A stretch of DNA of 64,000 nucleotides, from the NCBI GenBank assembly GCA_933228895.1, contig OW121850.1:33365773-33429772 (forward strand). The letters are read 5' to 3'. Of this stretch, positions 22,958-34,700 are shown piece by piece. Under the pieces are notes generated by a model. It was given only the letters and a program-made list of their open reading frames with translations. It did not search any database and had not been told where the DNA came from. This DNA is from Platycnemis pennipes. Taxonomy: Eukaryota > Arthropoda > Insecta > Odonata > Platycnemididae. Positions within the stretch are counted from its first letter, which is position 1. Each line of letters opens with the position of its first letter. Made by a program: the position numbers and the translations under genes.

Positions 22958-24888
22958 GGGCCAGTTTCACCAACGACGGTTAAATTTCCCACTATCGCCG
23001 TTTACATTATCTCCGATAATATTATTATCTCGATGATCTTTCGTTTGCGTTCCACCACTTTCATTATTGTCTCGGTTTTAATTAACCGAGATTTCTCTGA
23101 AAACGTTTAGGATGGTAAATTTCTCATACTCCTAACGTCAACAAACAAATAAAAGCGCCTAACCAATTTGTAATTCAGCTGATTGAACTTTGTTCTTATT
23201 GTAACTAAAGGCATTTCCAATGAACCCATGAAGGACAAAATATTGAATAAACGTCCATGAAACTTCTACATTATCTTCTACGTATATCTAGAACACATCT
23301 ATAATCACTTCCAAAAATCATCTATATGTTATTAAGATATTTCAATGCCCCTTTTTCCTAATTCTACTAAACATCTCCCCTAAGATATCACTTATTGTCT
23401 TCACTGTTACGTTTAGGAGATAGAGAAATAAAATACTGGAATGAACTTAAATTACATTGCCTTTACTTACAGCGTCTCGAAAACGTACAGACACAATGAA
23501 TGATCATGCGAATGAATTCATTCTCGAATGAATTCAAGTGATTGAAAATGCTTCCGCTTAGGGTGTTTTACACGGTGAATGATCATTCGAATTAATTCCT
23601 TGAAATGTTATGTGCAAAACGGATGCGCAGTGGTAGGCCTGTCGATAGAACATATTGATTCACGGGAGATTTCCGACCATAGCAGCTATATCGATGTTCG
23701 AAATTGGTCGGAATGGTATGTTTACGTCGTCTGCGTCGTCGGATATACGTGATAGATTAACAGTAAGGTGTATACTTAGCAATTATAATATTCATTAAAT
23801 GAAGATTTCTAGATACTGAGGTTAAAGTTGATCTGAAGAAAAGTAGATCTCTAAATGATAGGTCGGTATGGTTTAATATTCGCATCTACTGCTTGCTACA
23901 AGTGCCCATAACAATGGTGGCGGCCACAATTTTTCCGGAGAAAGCTAGAAGAAGAGAGGAGAAATAGAGGTTAAGGTGTGCTAGGCCTGATTCAAAATGA
24001 ACTGTTATTATAGGACTGTGTGGCCTATCGTAATTTATTAAGAAAGACGCTGGAGCAATTCCATACTACATTAAATCTCACCAGGCGTGATTATGAAAGA
24101 TCGGACACTACGACGAGAGAAGCAATTTCTGTGACAAGAGATACTTGATCAACCTTAGGTATACATGTTTATAATTATATTGACATTTTGCAATTCGTTT
24201 CCGGCTGGCTGTCACGCTAAGATTTTTTAGCGACGGGCGAATCGTATCCATGACCGTATGCGGCTATAGCGTTCCCTGATTACTCAGCAAGAATTCATGA
24301 GGGTTATAAAATATGTTTAATTATGGTTGAAGTGTGTAGTCGAGTATCTATCGTGAGAAGTGTACTATTTACATAAGATAGTGTTTTAGGGGTTAGATGC
24401 GTGCAATTTGTTTTTATTTATCCTTTATTTAACACCAACTTTTCCACAAACGACTCGTCCATCTATATGCTATATAAATATTTAACCCGGTGGAAATCCC
24501 AAGAAGACTTCACCTGAATTGTTGCTAAGTGCTTATCGTAGCGTTTATTAACTCAGGATAAATAAAATCTCAGATTTTGGGTTCAAATCAATCAATTAAA
24601 GCGCGTTCCTTAATTCACGTAGTAATTGCATTAAATAACGATAATTGAGCTCAAATGTCACTATTATCTAAAAGTAGCTCACGTAATCGCCTGCGCGCCA
24701 TATTGCTTCTACAGAATTATCTCGGATAATAACTTTTCACCTGGCGAAAACCTCCGGTAAAAATATTAACCTAGATAATGCCCCAAAACCGAGTTAATAG
24801 TACTGGTGAAACAGAAAAGCCACATAAACTCGGTTAATCCCAAAATTAACCGAGTTAAAAAAATTATCTTCGTTGGTGAAACTGGCCC
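22958..24888. mobile_element. Non-autonomous PIF/Harbinger-like transposon
   Basis: The element opens with GGGCCAGTTTCACCAACGA and closes with the reverse complement of the same 19 bases (24870-24888). It is flanked on both sides by TTA (22955-22957 and 24889-24891). A 3-bp TWA duplication and termini starting GGG/GGC...GTTT are hallmarks of the PIF/Harbinger superfamily. Subterminal palindromes built on CGGTTAAT/ATTAACCG lie inside both ends. The 1,931-bp interior has no open frame above 60 codons and no DDE transposase motif, so it must be mobilised in trans. Internal ATGAATGATCAT repeats lie at 23497-23598. Confidence 0.75.
23497..23598. repeat. Internal direct repeats and palindrome
   Basis: A 24-base motif around TGAATGATCAT occurs at 23497-23518 and again at 23575-23598 with about three differences. 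Between them lies the perfect palindrome GAATGAATTCATTC (23510-23523). The second copy is preceded by TTAGGGTGTTTTACACGG, which looks like the end of another TTA-targeting MITE, so a second decayed element may be nested here. Confidence 0.45.
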
Positions 24889-24891
24889 TTA

Positions 24892-26470
24892 ATAGCAAAA
24901 ACGAAAGTTTCCCGATTTCAAAGGCATAGCGTATACATATTTGTAATATGAAAATTTTCGTCTCACTAATGTAATTAACAATAGAAGTTGAGCTGAGCAG
25001 CAGCAGCTGAGAAATCATCTCGGAGGTTATAGGGATGAAAAGAGGAGAAATAGGGGCCGACTTTCTGCATGAAAAGAAGGTGTGGTCAGAGGAATCTTAT
25101 AGAATTGAAACAGGATCCTCCCTATGAGACATGGCCTTTTAGTAATGGATTGAGTGATAATGGAATGAGAAGACTGTATAAAAAGACTTTTTCTTCTTGA
25201 AAAAAGTGTAGTGCAGGATAGGCCGTCAAAACCTGGCCATATGATCACCATTTATCTTCAGCACCATCTAATATCTCCACCTCTCAATAGTTAGGTAGAT
25301 TTTAGGGAACAGCAAAAGAGAACAGCAATGGAATGTGGGTATAAACGAGCTTGGACAATATTGTAGCTAAGAGCTGAAAAACATCCGATGCCTGTGAAGT
25401 TCTTCCCTAAAATTTTCCAAGCAGCCTTACTTAACCCATCTTCAAAGGTGATCTCTTCCAGTGACTGAATTGCCTACATAACAGACCAAATAAAATGATT
25501 ACTTCCACTTTCACCACTTACCGCGCAATACTTTCATCATCGTGATTATGTCCGTTCTGAAGGCATTATTATCATCATTTGCTCCCCAGCGAGAGAATGC
25601 TACTACAAAATAAACCTATATAGGTACACTTACTAAGACAAAATACTGGTTAAAATACGCCCGACTAATGAAATAGCCCTTTATTCCATTTTATTTCCAT
25701 TGCGAAAGAAAAACGTAGTTCCACTTTAGCATTCGATCTCCCCATGAAATGCAATATAAGTGGAGATAAACGTATCCTCCTAGTAACTCTTTTTATCCCA
25801 TCTCATTCGGCTACCTTCGCTGTCTTTTAGTATCCAAAACTCCTAAATTTTTCGCCGATCCTTGCAAAATCGCGCGTTTGGAGCGAAATACGCTGTTATC
25901 TGAAGACCTAAAAATGCATACCTACTCTAACAACATTCACGTTAGCCAATAAGTTCCTCGGGAAAGAAAGAATGGATTGAAAAAATGTTACTGAAATACT
26001 CGGGCTCAATTTTTTTCCACATTCCAGACTCTGCCAAACGAAAAAGTATGTACAATATGTGCTTACCAAAAACATATATCACATGACTAACCGTAAGTTA
26101 CGCGGTATGTTAGTGGTAGTTAAAATTCTTACCCTTCGTAAAGTATTCATACATTTTGTCTTATTTCACTGAAATAAGCCGCTAACTTAGCATTATTTGT
26201 TCCTAAATCACTAACCCCTGAATCATCGGACACAAAGTCATTGGGATAGGATGTTTCGAATTGGGTGTGCCCTTTCCGTATCACTATGGAATACATTCGT
26301 TCAAGACGATCAGGCGTGAAGAGTTGCTATATGTTCACTAGCCCCACCTTTATCTTTCCAATGTCTTTGTCAGGTAAACTAGATCAATAATACGAACCAC
26401 GCATATCGCGAGAGGGCAGGGAGAGGGTAGGAGGAGAAAAATTTTATAAGAATGGATGGCCAAGGAGGCG
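24892..26470. other. AT-rich stretch, no gene seen
   Basis: No coding-like frame, RNA gene or paired repeats were recognised between the Harbinger-like element and the LINE that begins near 26480. Confidence 0.45.
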
Positions 26471-26479
26471 TGGGGAGCA

Positions 26480-28150
26480 GTTGAAGGTAGAAAAGTGGTT
26501 GAATTCAAGTTGTAAAAGACTTGGACTTGAACCTATTAGAAACAATGCTAAGGAGACTCAGGCAAAAAAAGCATGTAGAGACATAGATCATCCTTTACAA
26601 CACAGGAGATCTGCAGAGGCATTAGGACTAATCAGGAAGATCAAGACTAGCTATCTGCACCGGTATAATATCTGATCTTAATGAAGCACAGTAAAAAGTA
26701 TTTTCTAGATCGGTTAACAGAGAAATCACCGGAAATGTGAAAGGAATACTTCAGTCGGATAGTTGGATTAAATGTATGGAGCCAATCAGGGAACAAAAGG
26801 TTAAACAGGCACTACAGAAATGAGGAACGGTGAAGCAATAGGACCTGAGGAAATAATGGCAGAATCATGGAAGCATGGACCGTCAAAACTTTTAAGACTT
26901 ATAAGAAAGATCAGTAGCAAGGTATGATACCGAAATAGTAGTGCCTGTTATGCATATTTGCTACACATAAAAAGGAAACAGGAAGGATAAAAAATTAGAG
27001 GAATAAATGTAATGGCCTCTGTTAGTAAAATTGTGGGCAAGGGTATTAGCCACGTTGGCACACCGGTTCCCGTGAGATCACTGAAGTTAAGCAACGTTGG
27101 GCCCGGACGGAGGTTGGATGGGTCCCCTTCCATACCTCTACCGCGGTGCTCTTGTCCCCTGTTCACAACTGGCGGGCAGGTTAAATGTGGGTAGGCACAA
27201 TGGATCCAAAAGTGACTAAGTGACAGGGGGGCACCAGAAGGCCTCCCCCATCCCTCCAACTTATTATTATTATAATTAGTAGAATATTATTTAAAACGGG
27301 CTGAATACAACTAAATGAAAAACAGGGGAGAATAAGGCAAAATTCATGGCTATTGGCTCATACACGAAACATATTTTTAATCTTAAAATGATTGTGAAAA
27401 GATGGATCCCACTCGTATCATTCAAGAAGTTTATCTCATAGTGATGAATTTTGAAAAGGCGTATGACTGTGTTAATGAACCTACTATGGGATGCTATGAA
27501 TCATAGAAGAGCATTTAATATCGTTTACTAAACGCAGTGGACAGTATCCAGCTGCTATTAAGTTAAAAAAGAAAATGTCTGCCCTGCTCAGAACAACTAA
27601 GAGACTGAGAATGGGTGCGTTATTCCTCCAACTCATTTTAAAATATATATTCTGGATCTATTGGAGCGATAGAATAGCTCATGTGGTCTTGCGGGAGTCC
27701 CTTTTGAATATGGAATCAAACACTTTCTTCTGCTAGCGAATGACCAGATATGGATTGCACAAATTCGTGAGAATGAGAAAGCTAATAAAAGTTCTTGATG
27801 AGAAAGCTAACGAAAACATTCGGTGAGGTAGGTTTTGAGTAAAAATTAATAAGAGCTGAGCTTATAGCAGCAGAAAGAAGTGGAATGCTCAAGCTCGATC
27901 ATCCATGAATCTGGTAGTTGTGAAAGAGGTGTGTATAATAGAGTGAAGCAAGCAGTAGGGGTGATATAATTGTTGAATGGAGTCTGTGGAGTTGAGTCAT
28001 ATCTCGGCAGGTGAAGAAGAGGATACTGCAAACAGTAACTGACCTATGCTTCGGAGGGACGGACCAATTTGGCATATGACTCGTAAATAGGTTGAAAGAG
28101 CAGCGGAATATGAACAAGGTGGTACTAGAAGTCAAACCCCATGACATATT
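26480..28150 (+). pseudogene. Decayed LINE reverse transcriptase
   Basis: Conceptual translation across several frames recovers non-LTR retrotransposon blocks in the right order. These are a linker/finger region (near 26760-26880, with a ...NGEAIGPEEIMAESWK-like block), a NYRGIN-type motif as EGINVMASVSKIVGK ending at about 27040, a LNEKQG block near 27310-27345, and the palm motif FEKAYDCVN at about 27450-27475. A degraded active-site block follows near 27730-27760 (LLANDQIWIAQ, where FADD/YADD is expected), then an INKSELIAAE-like thumb/connection region around 27850. Many stops and frameshifts make it inactive. A 5S-derived SINE splits it at 27036-27277. The clade cannot be fixed without a search. 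Confidence 0.7.
27036..27277 (+). mobile_element. 5S-rRNA-derived (SINE3-type) SINE
   Basis: The first ~120 bases align with arthropod 5S rRNA. Landmarks are ACACCGGTTCCCGTGAGATC (27058-27079 area), ACTGAAGTTAAGCAACGTTGG (27080-27100, covering the TFIIIA/box A control region), GGGCCCGG, and GGTTGGATGGGT (27112-27123, box C). These keep the internal pol III promoter elements. The 3' half no longer folds with the 5' end, and the sequence continues into an unrelated body that ends in a (TTA)n tail at 27261-27275. It interrupts the LINE reading frame, so it is a transposed SINE, not a 5S gene. Confidence 0.75.
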
Positions 28151-28680
28151 CTGAGAGATCTAGAGTTTACCAATGGCCCAAGAAGGATGAAACCGAGCAG
28201 GCGCACGAGCGCGATTGCCTCTTATTTTAGCTATCACCTGCCCGTCATCCGTAACGTCTCTATACAATACAACCATTGACCATACTATAACGCCTCTGCT
28301 ATATATCCACCAAAGTGAAATAAATACTTGTCAAACAAATACCCACAGTTTTAATTTCATCAGCAACTTACTTACCAGGTATTCTCCCCGAAAGTATTCA
28401 CGAACCAAACCTTAAGACACAGTCGGGACTGTGCCTGTGTCTTTTTCATACTATCCCTCGCCACTGCGTTAATTTTCTTACATGAAAATTTTAACATATA
28501 TAAAAATACATGGAAACAATTTTCGCTATGAACGACCTTCTCAGTACAACTGATTCTAAACCCGAACTGGCCCTTGGACAAATGCTCCTTTGCCCCTATT
28601 TGTCACGATTTCTTGATGGAAATAAAACTCTTATCTCTTTGAATGCCCAAAATTTAAAGCAAAGTCGTTATCATATGGTT

Positions 28681-28775
28681 TTTCAAAGTTCCAAGCGTTA
28701 CAAAGGCGTGGAACTTTGTAACGCGTTTTCATAGAAGGAAGTGTTAGTTAACGAAGGGAAGGGTTCGTTAACAGA
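28681..28775. repeat. Cluster of interlocking inverted repeats
   Basis: AAAGTTCCA (28685-28693) pairs with TGGAACTTT (28709-28717), and CGTTACAAAG (28696-28705) pairs with CTTTGTAACG (28714-28723). The order A-B-A'-B' is pseudoknot-like rather than nested. A further pair, GTTAACGAA (28747-28755) and TTCGTTAAC (28764-28772), follows. No gene is seen nearby. Confidence 0.5.
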
Positions 28776-28779
28776 AAAC

Positions 28780-31700
28780 TGGTAATTTTTAGAATATATT
28801 TTAACATTCGAATCGAAAGACGGAAAAGAAATAAAACTTAAGGCCACCGTGGGATCATTACTCAATTGCCCTTCGCAGTCCTTCCGTAGTACTAGTCCCC
28901 CAGCGACCGCTCAGATCTCTTCCCTGAAACAGCGCCTTTTCTGGATCAAGTCTCCCTCCCCTCCCCTCTCCTTTTCCACCTTAATCCCTTTTCCGATCCA
29001 AAAACGGCTGGCCAGCTCACATGTGACGCGCCACTGTCTAGACTTCTCATGAATGGTCCATGCGTCAGTGGAGAGAGCAGAAGGGAGAGGGAGAACGGAA
29101 GAAAGAAGGCTGAATTGCAGGGGGCTCAATTTCGTAGATTTCGCGGCTATTTTCATTTCATTCATTTCGTGCATTTAATGACCTCCGTCGCGGGACGGTT
29201 GGAATACATAATCTATAATCATGAAATATCTGCGAAATGAAATTCTTGCCATTTATTCATTAATATTCCGCCAAAATAAAATATTGACCAGTTATTACTA
29301 CCACTACTTTAAAATAATTTCCTACTTCTTTTAGGTATTTATTTAGCCGACGTAATTTCCCGCAGTGGGAAAATAAGAGCATAATAATAATAGTTAGTAA
29401 ATAAAATTACAATCCTGTTATATGTTTAATTAAGGCAGACTGAGGAGTGAATATCGTGTTTTAACGGGATTTTTGTCTGTCTCAACGATATTCGGTCGCT
29501 TGCCTAGGTTTTATAACCGTAGCGACAGAGTTGACTGTTACTTTTAGTTTATTCTAGTACGCAAACTGCTGATTAAGATTTTTTTAAATCGTAACCTGTT
29601 GATCAAGCTCAAACTAAGATAATTATTTTGATATCGTTACCTACAGAGTCAATAAATTACATATATTTTTCTCTATTCACCAAAATGTAATTTTTAGTAA
29701 TGCAAAATATTCTTCCAGAATATTCATTTTAATGTTAGTTTTAATTCTTACTTCTTAATAAATAAGGGATAGAAACACTTTTATTAATGTCCTGTGTTAG
29801 CTAGTGATAGGAAGGACAAGTAGTAGAGTTCTTCCCACGAGAATACATATTTTCTGGTCGTGTCCCTCACTGACAATCAGAAAATTCTAGCACCATGGTG
29901 CACCGTACCCCTGTTTTTATGAGGAAAGCTTGCCACAAATGAAACTGCAAGCAAGAACTGAACAGCTTAAGCACTACCTTAAAGGCGGTACTTAACGTAC
30001 GGACTTATGGTGATAGTGTATCCATATCTTTCCGGAGGTGATAATATTTTGGCACCAAGACGACCATATTAAAGGTAGATAAGATATTTTCTCTGAATAA
30101 GGAAAACACACGTTTCTTTCTTTCCTAAAATCACACAATCCTTTCCAAGTTTCAAAAACAATTATAACAAATGTATAAATCACTCTGTAGCGAATCTTAG
30201 GTCTGAATAAGAGGATTATTGGTGTTCGTGGAAAACCTCTACATGCAAAAAAAGTATGGCATGCATAGACTGCCGCATTGTAAGTTGTAACAGATGCGTT
30301 AGTTTGTACGGTTTGTACGAACTCTTCCCCACGTCATCTGTCATGAGTTTTTTGGTGACCCTTATTTCCCTGCGTCAACTACGTAGTTCAACATATTACA
30401 TGTATTAGTGCCATGGTATTGACGACATGATGACACCGAGTAAGGCACACGAACCCTCCAGGGCACTGTCTTCGCATGGTTTCGTGTTTTCCCTTATGAG
30501 GGTGCGATTCTAAATTTGACGGTCACTCCCCTCAGCCCCGATTTTGTTTGGATGTATTCGTATGGGCATATTCATTGCATACTTGCACAACTACCCTTGC
30601 ATTCTTAGATACCGTTTTATTTTCCCATTTGTCTGTTGAGCAATCTTTGCGCCCAAATTCGGACAGATCGACATTCGCGAAATATTAACGAAAAAAATTA
30701 ACTGAAGTTAGTTTCATATCAGTTCATGCATAATTTTAACGATCAAAATTTAAAAGTTAACTCTTCTAAAAATTAACGATTAAATTAAATAGTTAACCAC
30801 ATTTTTAATGATTATCTTTAATTTTTTAAATCGTCAATCCCAACTATGTGCTATACGAACAGTTTAAGGGGATGGGATAGGGTTCTTTGAATGGGATCCA
30901 TGGGAAAATAGTACCTACTCTCTTCAGCCCTAAAATAAAACGAGAAGGCTGCGGACTGCAGAAAAAAGAAGGCTATTTGTAGGGTACTGATGGGGCCTAA
31001 AAGGCGACTTGCGCTATGGTTAGCATTCCGTTCCACTGCTTTTCCTCACTCATCGGCACGCGTTGAGTGTGCCCCAAACCAGCACTGCAAGCATCCGATC
31101 GCGTCTCAAATATTTTTCTCCCGTCTATAAATGAACCTACGCGAAATGATGAAGGCCCTCAGAACCAGATCCACTCACAAGTCCTCACCTTAATGTTTAA
31201 ATTGAATGCCTTTTCATGTCCGGATAATAAATGCAAACACAAATATTGCCAATAAAATCCTGATTCCAAAGAACTCCAAACAAATCAAGCTAAGAGTTCC
31301 CTGCTAATACCATACGAATCTGTAAGTTTAGAAAAACAGTCTCATAGGGTACAGAATCCCATTAGATTTCAGTTACTACAAATTTTGCTGAAGATATATA
31401 CATTAATACCTGAAATGTCAAAGTCTCCAGGACTAGCGTAATTTTGTCTCCTAACATTCTTTGCCTATTTATGATATACCTATCCCCGGAAGTAATGCAC
31501 AAACAATTATTTTTTTTAATTGGACAATTTCGACATTTCCATGCATATCAGAACCAATTAGGAATATAAATAATGTTACCTGCTTCACTCTAACGGGACG
31601 CATTATTTTTTTTAATTCATAAATATTGTATTATGTAGGTACTTTACTAAAGGTATTCTATGGATACGTTCAAATCTCTCTTCCCTTTTTTAAGCCCACC

Positions 31701-34700
31701 TGACGAATATGTAGGTATATACGATTACACAAGTAGAGCTAAATTAGTTAAGATATAATTTTTTATGATTGGTTTTTTGAATGTTCTTCTATACCGCGTG
31801 GAAGCCTAGTTTATTAAGTTACATGCAACGTAATATCTGAGATTTCTGGGATTATCCCATATTCTAGAAACCGTAGATTGCCGACTAATATCATGGTTTG
31901 ATTTTTGGGCCTGAATAATTGTTATATTTTGATCAGTTACCCCTCTACTACTGTGTCTGATATATCGGCTGGTAGACTGTACTGGACATGCCTGGGTACC
32001 AAGGGAGATAGGGTTCAAGTGGCCATCATTTACATATTGCACTGCGATGCTCTATTATTCCATTTATGAATATGTATATTAAAGATATCGAAAAACATTT
32101 TTAAGTTGCATGTTTAAATATTAGTGGGTTAATATGCGAGCACTTGATTTTGATAGCATATGACTGCATTGGAAATTTCGAACCGAGAATAATCAGAAAA
32201 AAATGGTGAAAATACATCGCAACAGGATAGTATTGAGAGGAAAATTAGAACGCTTTCAGTGATTCGGCCCTAATATCTGTGCTTATCAGGCAGGCTTTTC
32301 TCACTCACTCTGCAGATACGAAATCTCGCCATCAGATGTCTCCATACGCCAAGTCACCTGAAAGTCTATACGTAGTATCCGCGTCTGATTTCCATATCAC
32401 AATGGCACCAAAGCAATGTCCTTAGCATAAAATCGATGAATTGATCGACAACAGGATATACTGCGGATTACCGTAGTGGCGAATGAGAACCCATTTTATC
32501 CTTATTCAGTTTTTCTTATCCTCCCTGGTAACAAACTTATTGATTTAAGATTATTTCAGAGAGACAAAGAGCGGATGTACGTGGTTATGTTAGTTTTTTT
32601 CCCAATAGCAGTGACGTCGAGAGAAGGAACGACGTCAGCCTACAGATAATGAAGGCCAAAGTAACTGGGTTTTCGTGACCAATCTAGGCTCACAGGAGAC
32701 AATCAAGGCATTAATCATAATAATTAATAATGCGGGAATCATATGGCACTCATCGAAGAGAGTGATACTAATATGTACTTCATCCACGGCATCGCTTATC
32801 AAAGAAAATACCCCCACGCACCTTGACGAGAGAAGGCGGGAATTTAAGCGTCGTTAGGATTTCACCAGTTCCATATTTTTATTCTGAATCCCGTTCTAAA
32901 TCACCACAATCTCTAGGACAATGTAGGAAATATTCAGGGAAACTTAGTTCTATTAATACCTAGTACACCACCTGATATATTCATTCATTATTGACCATAA
33001 ATGCGCAAACGCTCAGGAGAAATACCTCAACATTACTAATCAAAGAAGAGCTTATCTCTATGCTAATTATCTATTTATCACCGTTTTCAATAATATTCAT
33101 TACATTTAATTGATGAAAATGCCTGCTAAAATTGCTATAGTAAAAAAATCATTTAAATCAGAGTAAAATTAATGAAAGACGACGTAGACCTCGATGTTGT
33201 GTAATATAAATATAATTAATTAGGGATTATGGATTAATAATCAGGGATTAATAATGAGGGATACAAATAATAATTTGAATTCCTAATCTCAAAATTCGCA
33301 TATGTTTAAAATGTAAAAGACAATTTAAATATGCATACCTATATCAAATACGCAACTCCTAACTTGAAGTTTTTTTTCGTAACATATTCCTTTAATACAA
33401 AGAAATGTTTTAAATTAAAATATAATAATGTACAAATCGCACGCTAAGCACCGACGACATTACACCAGTATTTCGATCGAGGAGCGCCAAGCTACTTCAA
33501 TCCAGCCTTGACAGTGCGCGCAGAAACCCCGGGCGACCTAATCGTTTTGGCGACGTAATGCAGACAACGGCCGTAAGCTGGCGCGCGCGTGTGAAGTCAG
33601 ACCCACTCTCGTAGAGGTCTACGTCTAGTGATCTCCACTCATTCGAAAAAACAAACAACGCTTGGGAAGAGGCATGCGGAAACATCGGAGTGCCACTTCT
33701 TTCCACAGCGGAAAAAATTAAATAACTGGTTCCGCCTCCATAAGTGTACCTTGGCGAGAAAAGTAGGTGTTATCTTGCCGTTAATGCGGAAGAGCCCGAA
33801 ACACCTAACAATATTCAATCAATCACTAATATATAACACAGTTCCTCTTTCCAATCGCCCGCTGTCTGCTGCCGCCAGTTGCCTACCTTAGGCATTCGCT
33901 CTCACTCTAATCTCCATAATCTCACACAAAGTTCCCCTTCAATTTAACGGCTACCTTCCTCCCCTTCCCGTTCGTCTGCATTTGTATTCATCTCTCAAGC
34001 ACGACTTCTCGTCATTTTTGGGCACCCGATCATCAAAACTGGCCGCGAGCGCTCGCAAACCGGATACGCCCACTGTCACAAAAATGCTGTGATTAACTGC
34101 CTTTGGATTTTTTGCTCCTAAGTCATTAATTGATTAATTAATGGTTTTTTTATCCGTGAAAGTAATTAATCGACGAGTAACGGTTCAGTAACCATCCGCA
34201 GTGAGTTCATTCTTGCGTTATTGATGAAAGATGTAGGTTTTTAGCCACGTGATTGATTAAACGGAGGACTGTAGCTTAGTGAAGTATATAAACTTAGGTT
34301 CTGTATCGAGTTCGTGTTCTTAGTAATTTGCTTCCGACTGTTCACGCGACTAAATGTATGCCAGGAAAAAAATTAATGGTAATTTATAGACTCTACTTTT
34401 CACCAGTGAATATCCGTTCCCCTGACTATCTTCCGTTCGAGGCACTTGTTATTGCTATTTGTTCCATTCAATTAGCGATCCGTTTTATTCCTCTTATCCG
34501 TTTTATTCCTCTTATCCGCGAACCCAATATTCTCCCTTGTTTTAGATCCTTTAAAATCAGTTGTTTCGTATTAGAACGTTACCCACAAATATATGGCCTT
34601 AATTTGGACTTAATACATTTTACACTTATTTTCTTCCCTTAGCACACGTAACGATTCACCTATGTTTCACTCCCCGATTTCTGATACCTCTATTATTTCC

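Noticed and set aside
27036..27159. Possible genuine 5S rRNA gene
   Set aside because: The 3' end does not pair with the 5' end, the sequence runs on into an unrelated body with a (TTA)n tail, and it interrupts a LINE.
34285..34642. TATATAAA followed by a 104-codon frame as a gene
   Set aside because: The frame starts at TTG rather than ATG, includes a tandem 20-bp duplication (near 34480-34520) and has no coding signature. Only the promoter-like block is reported.
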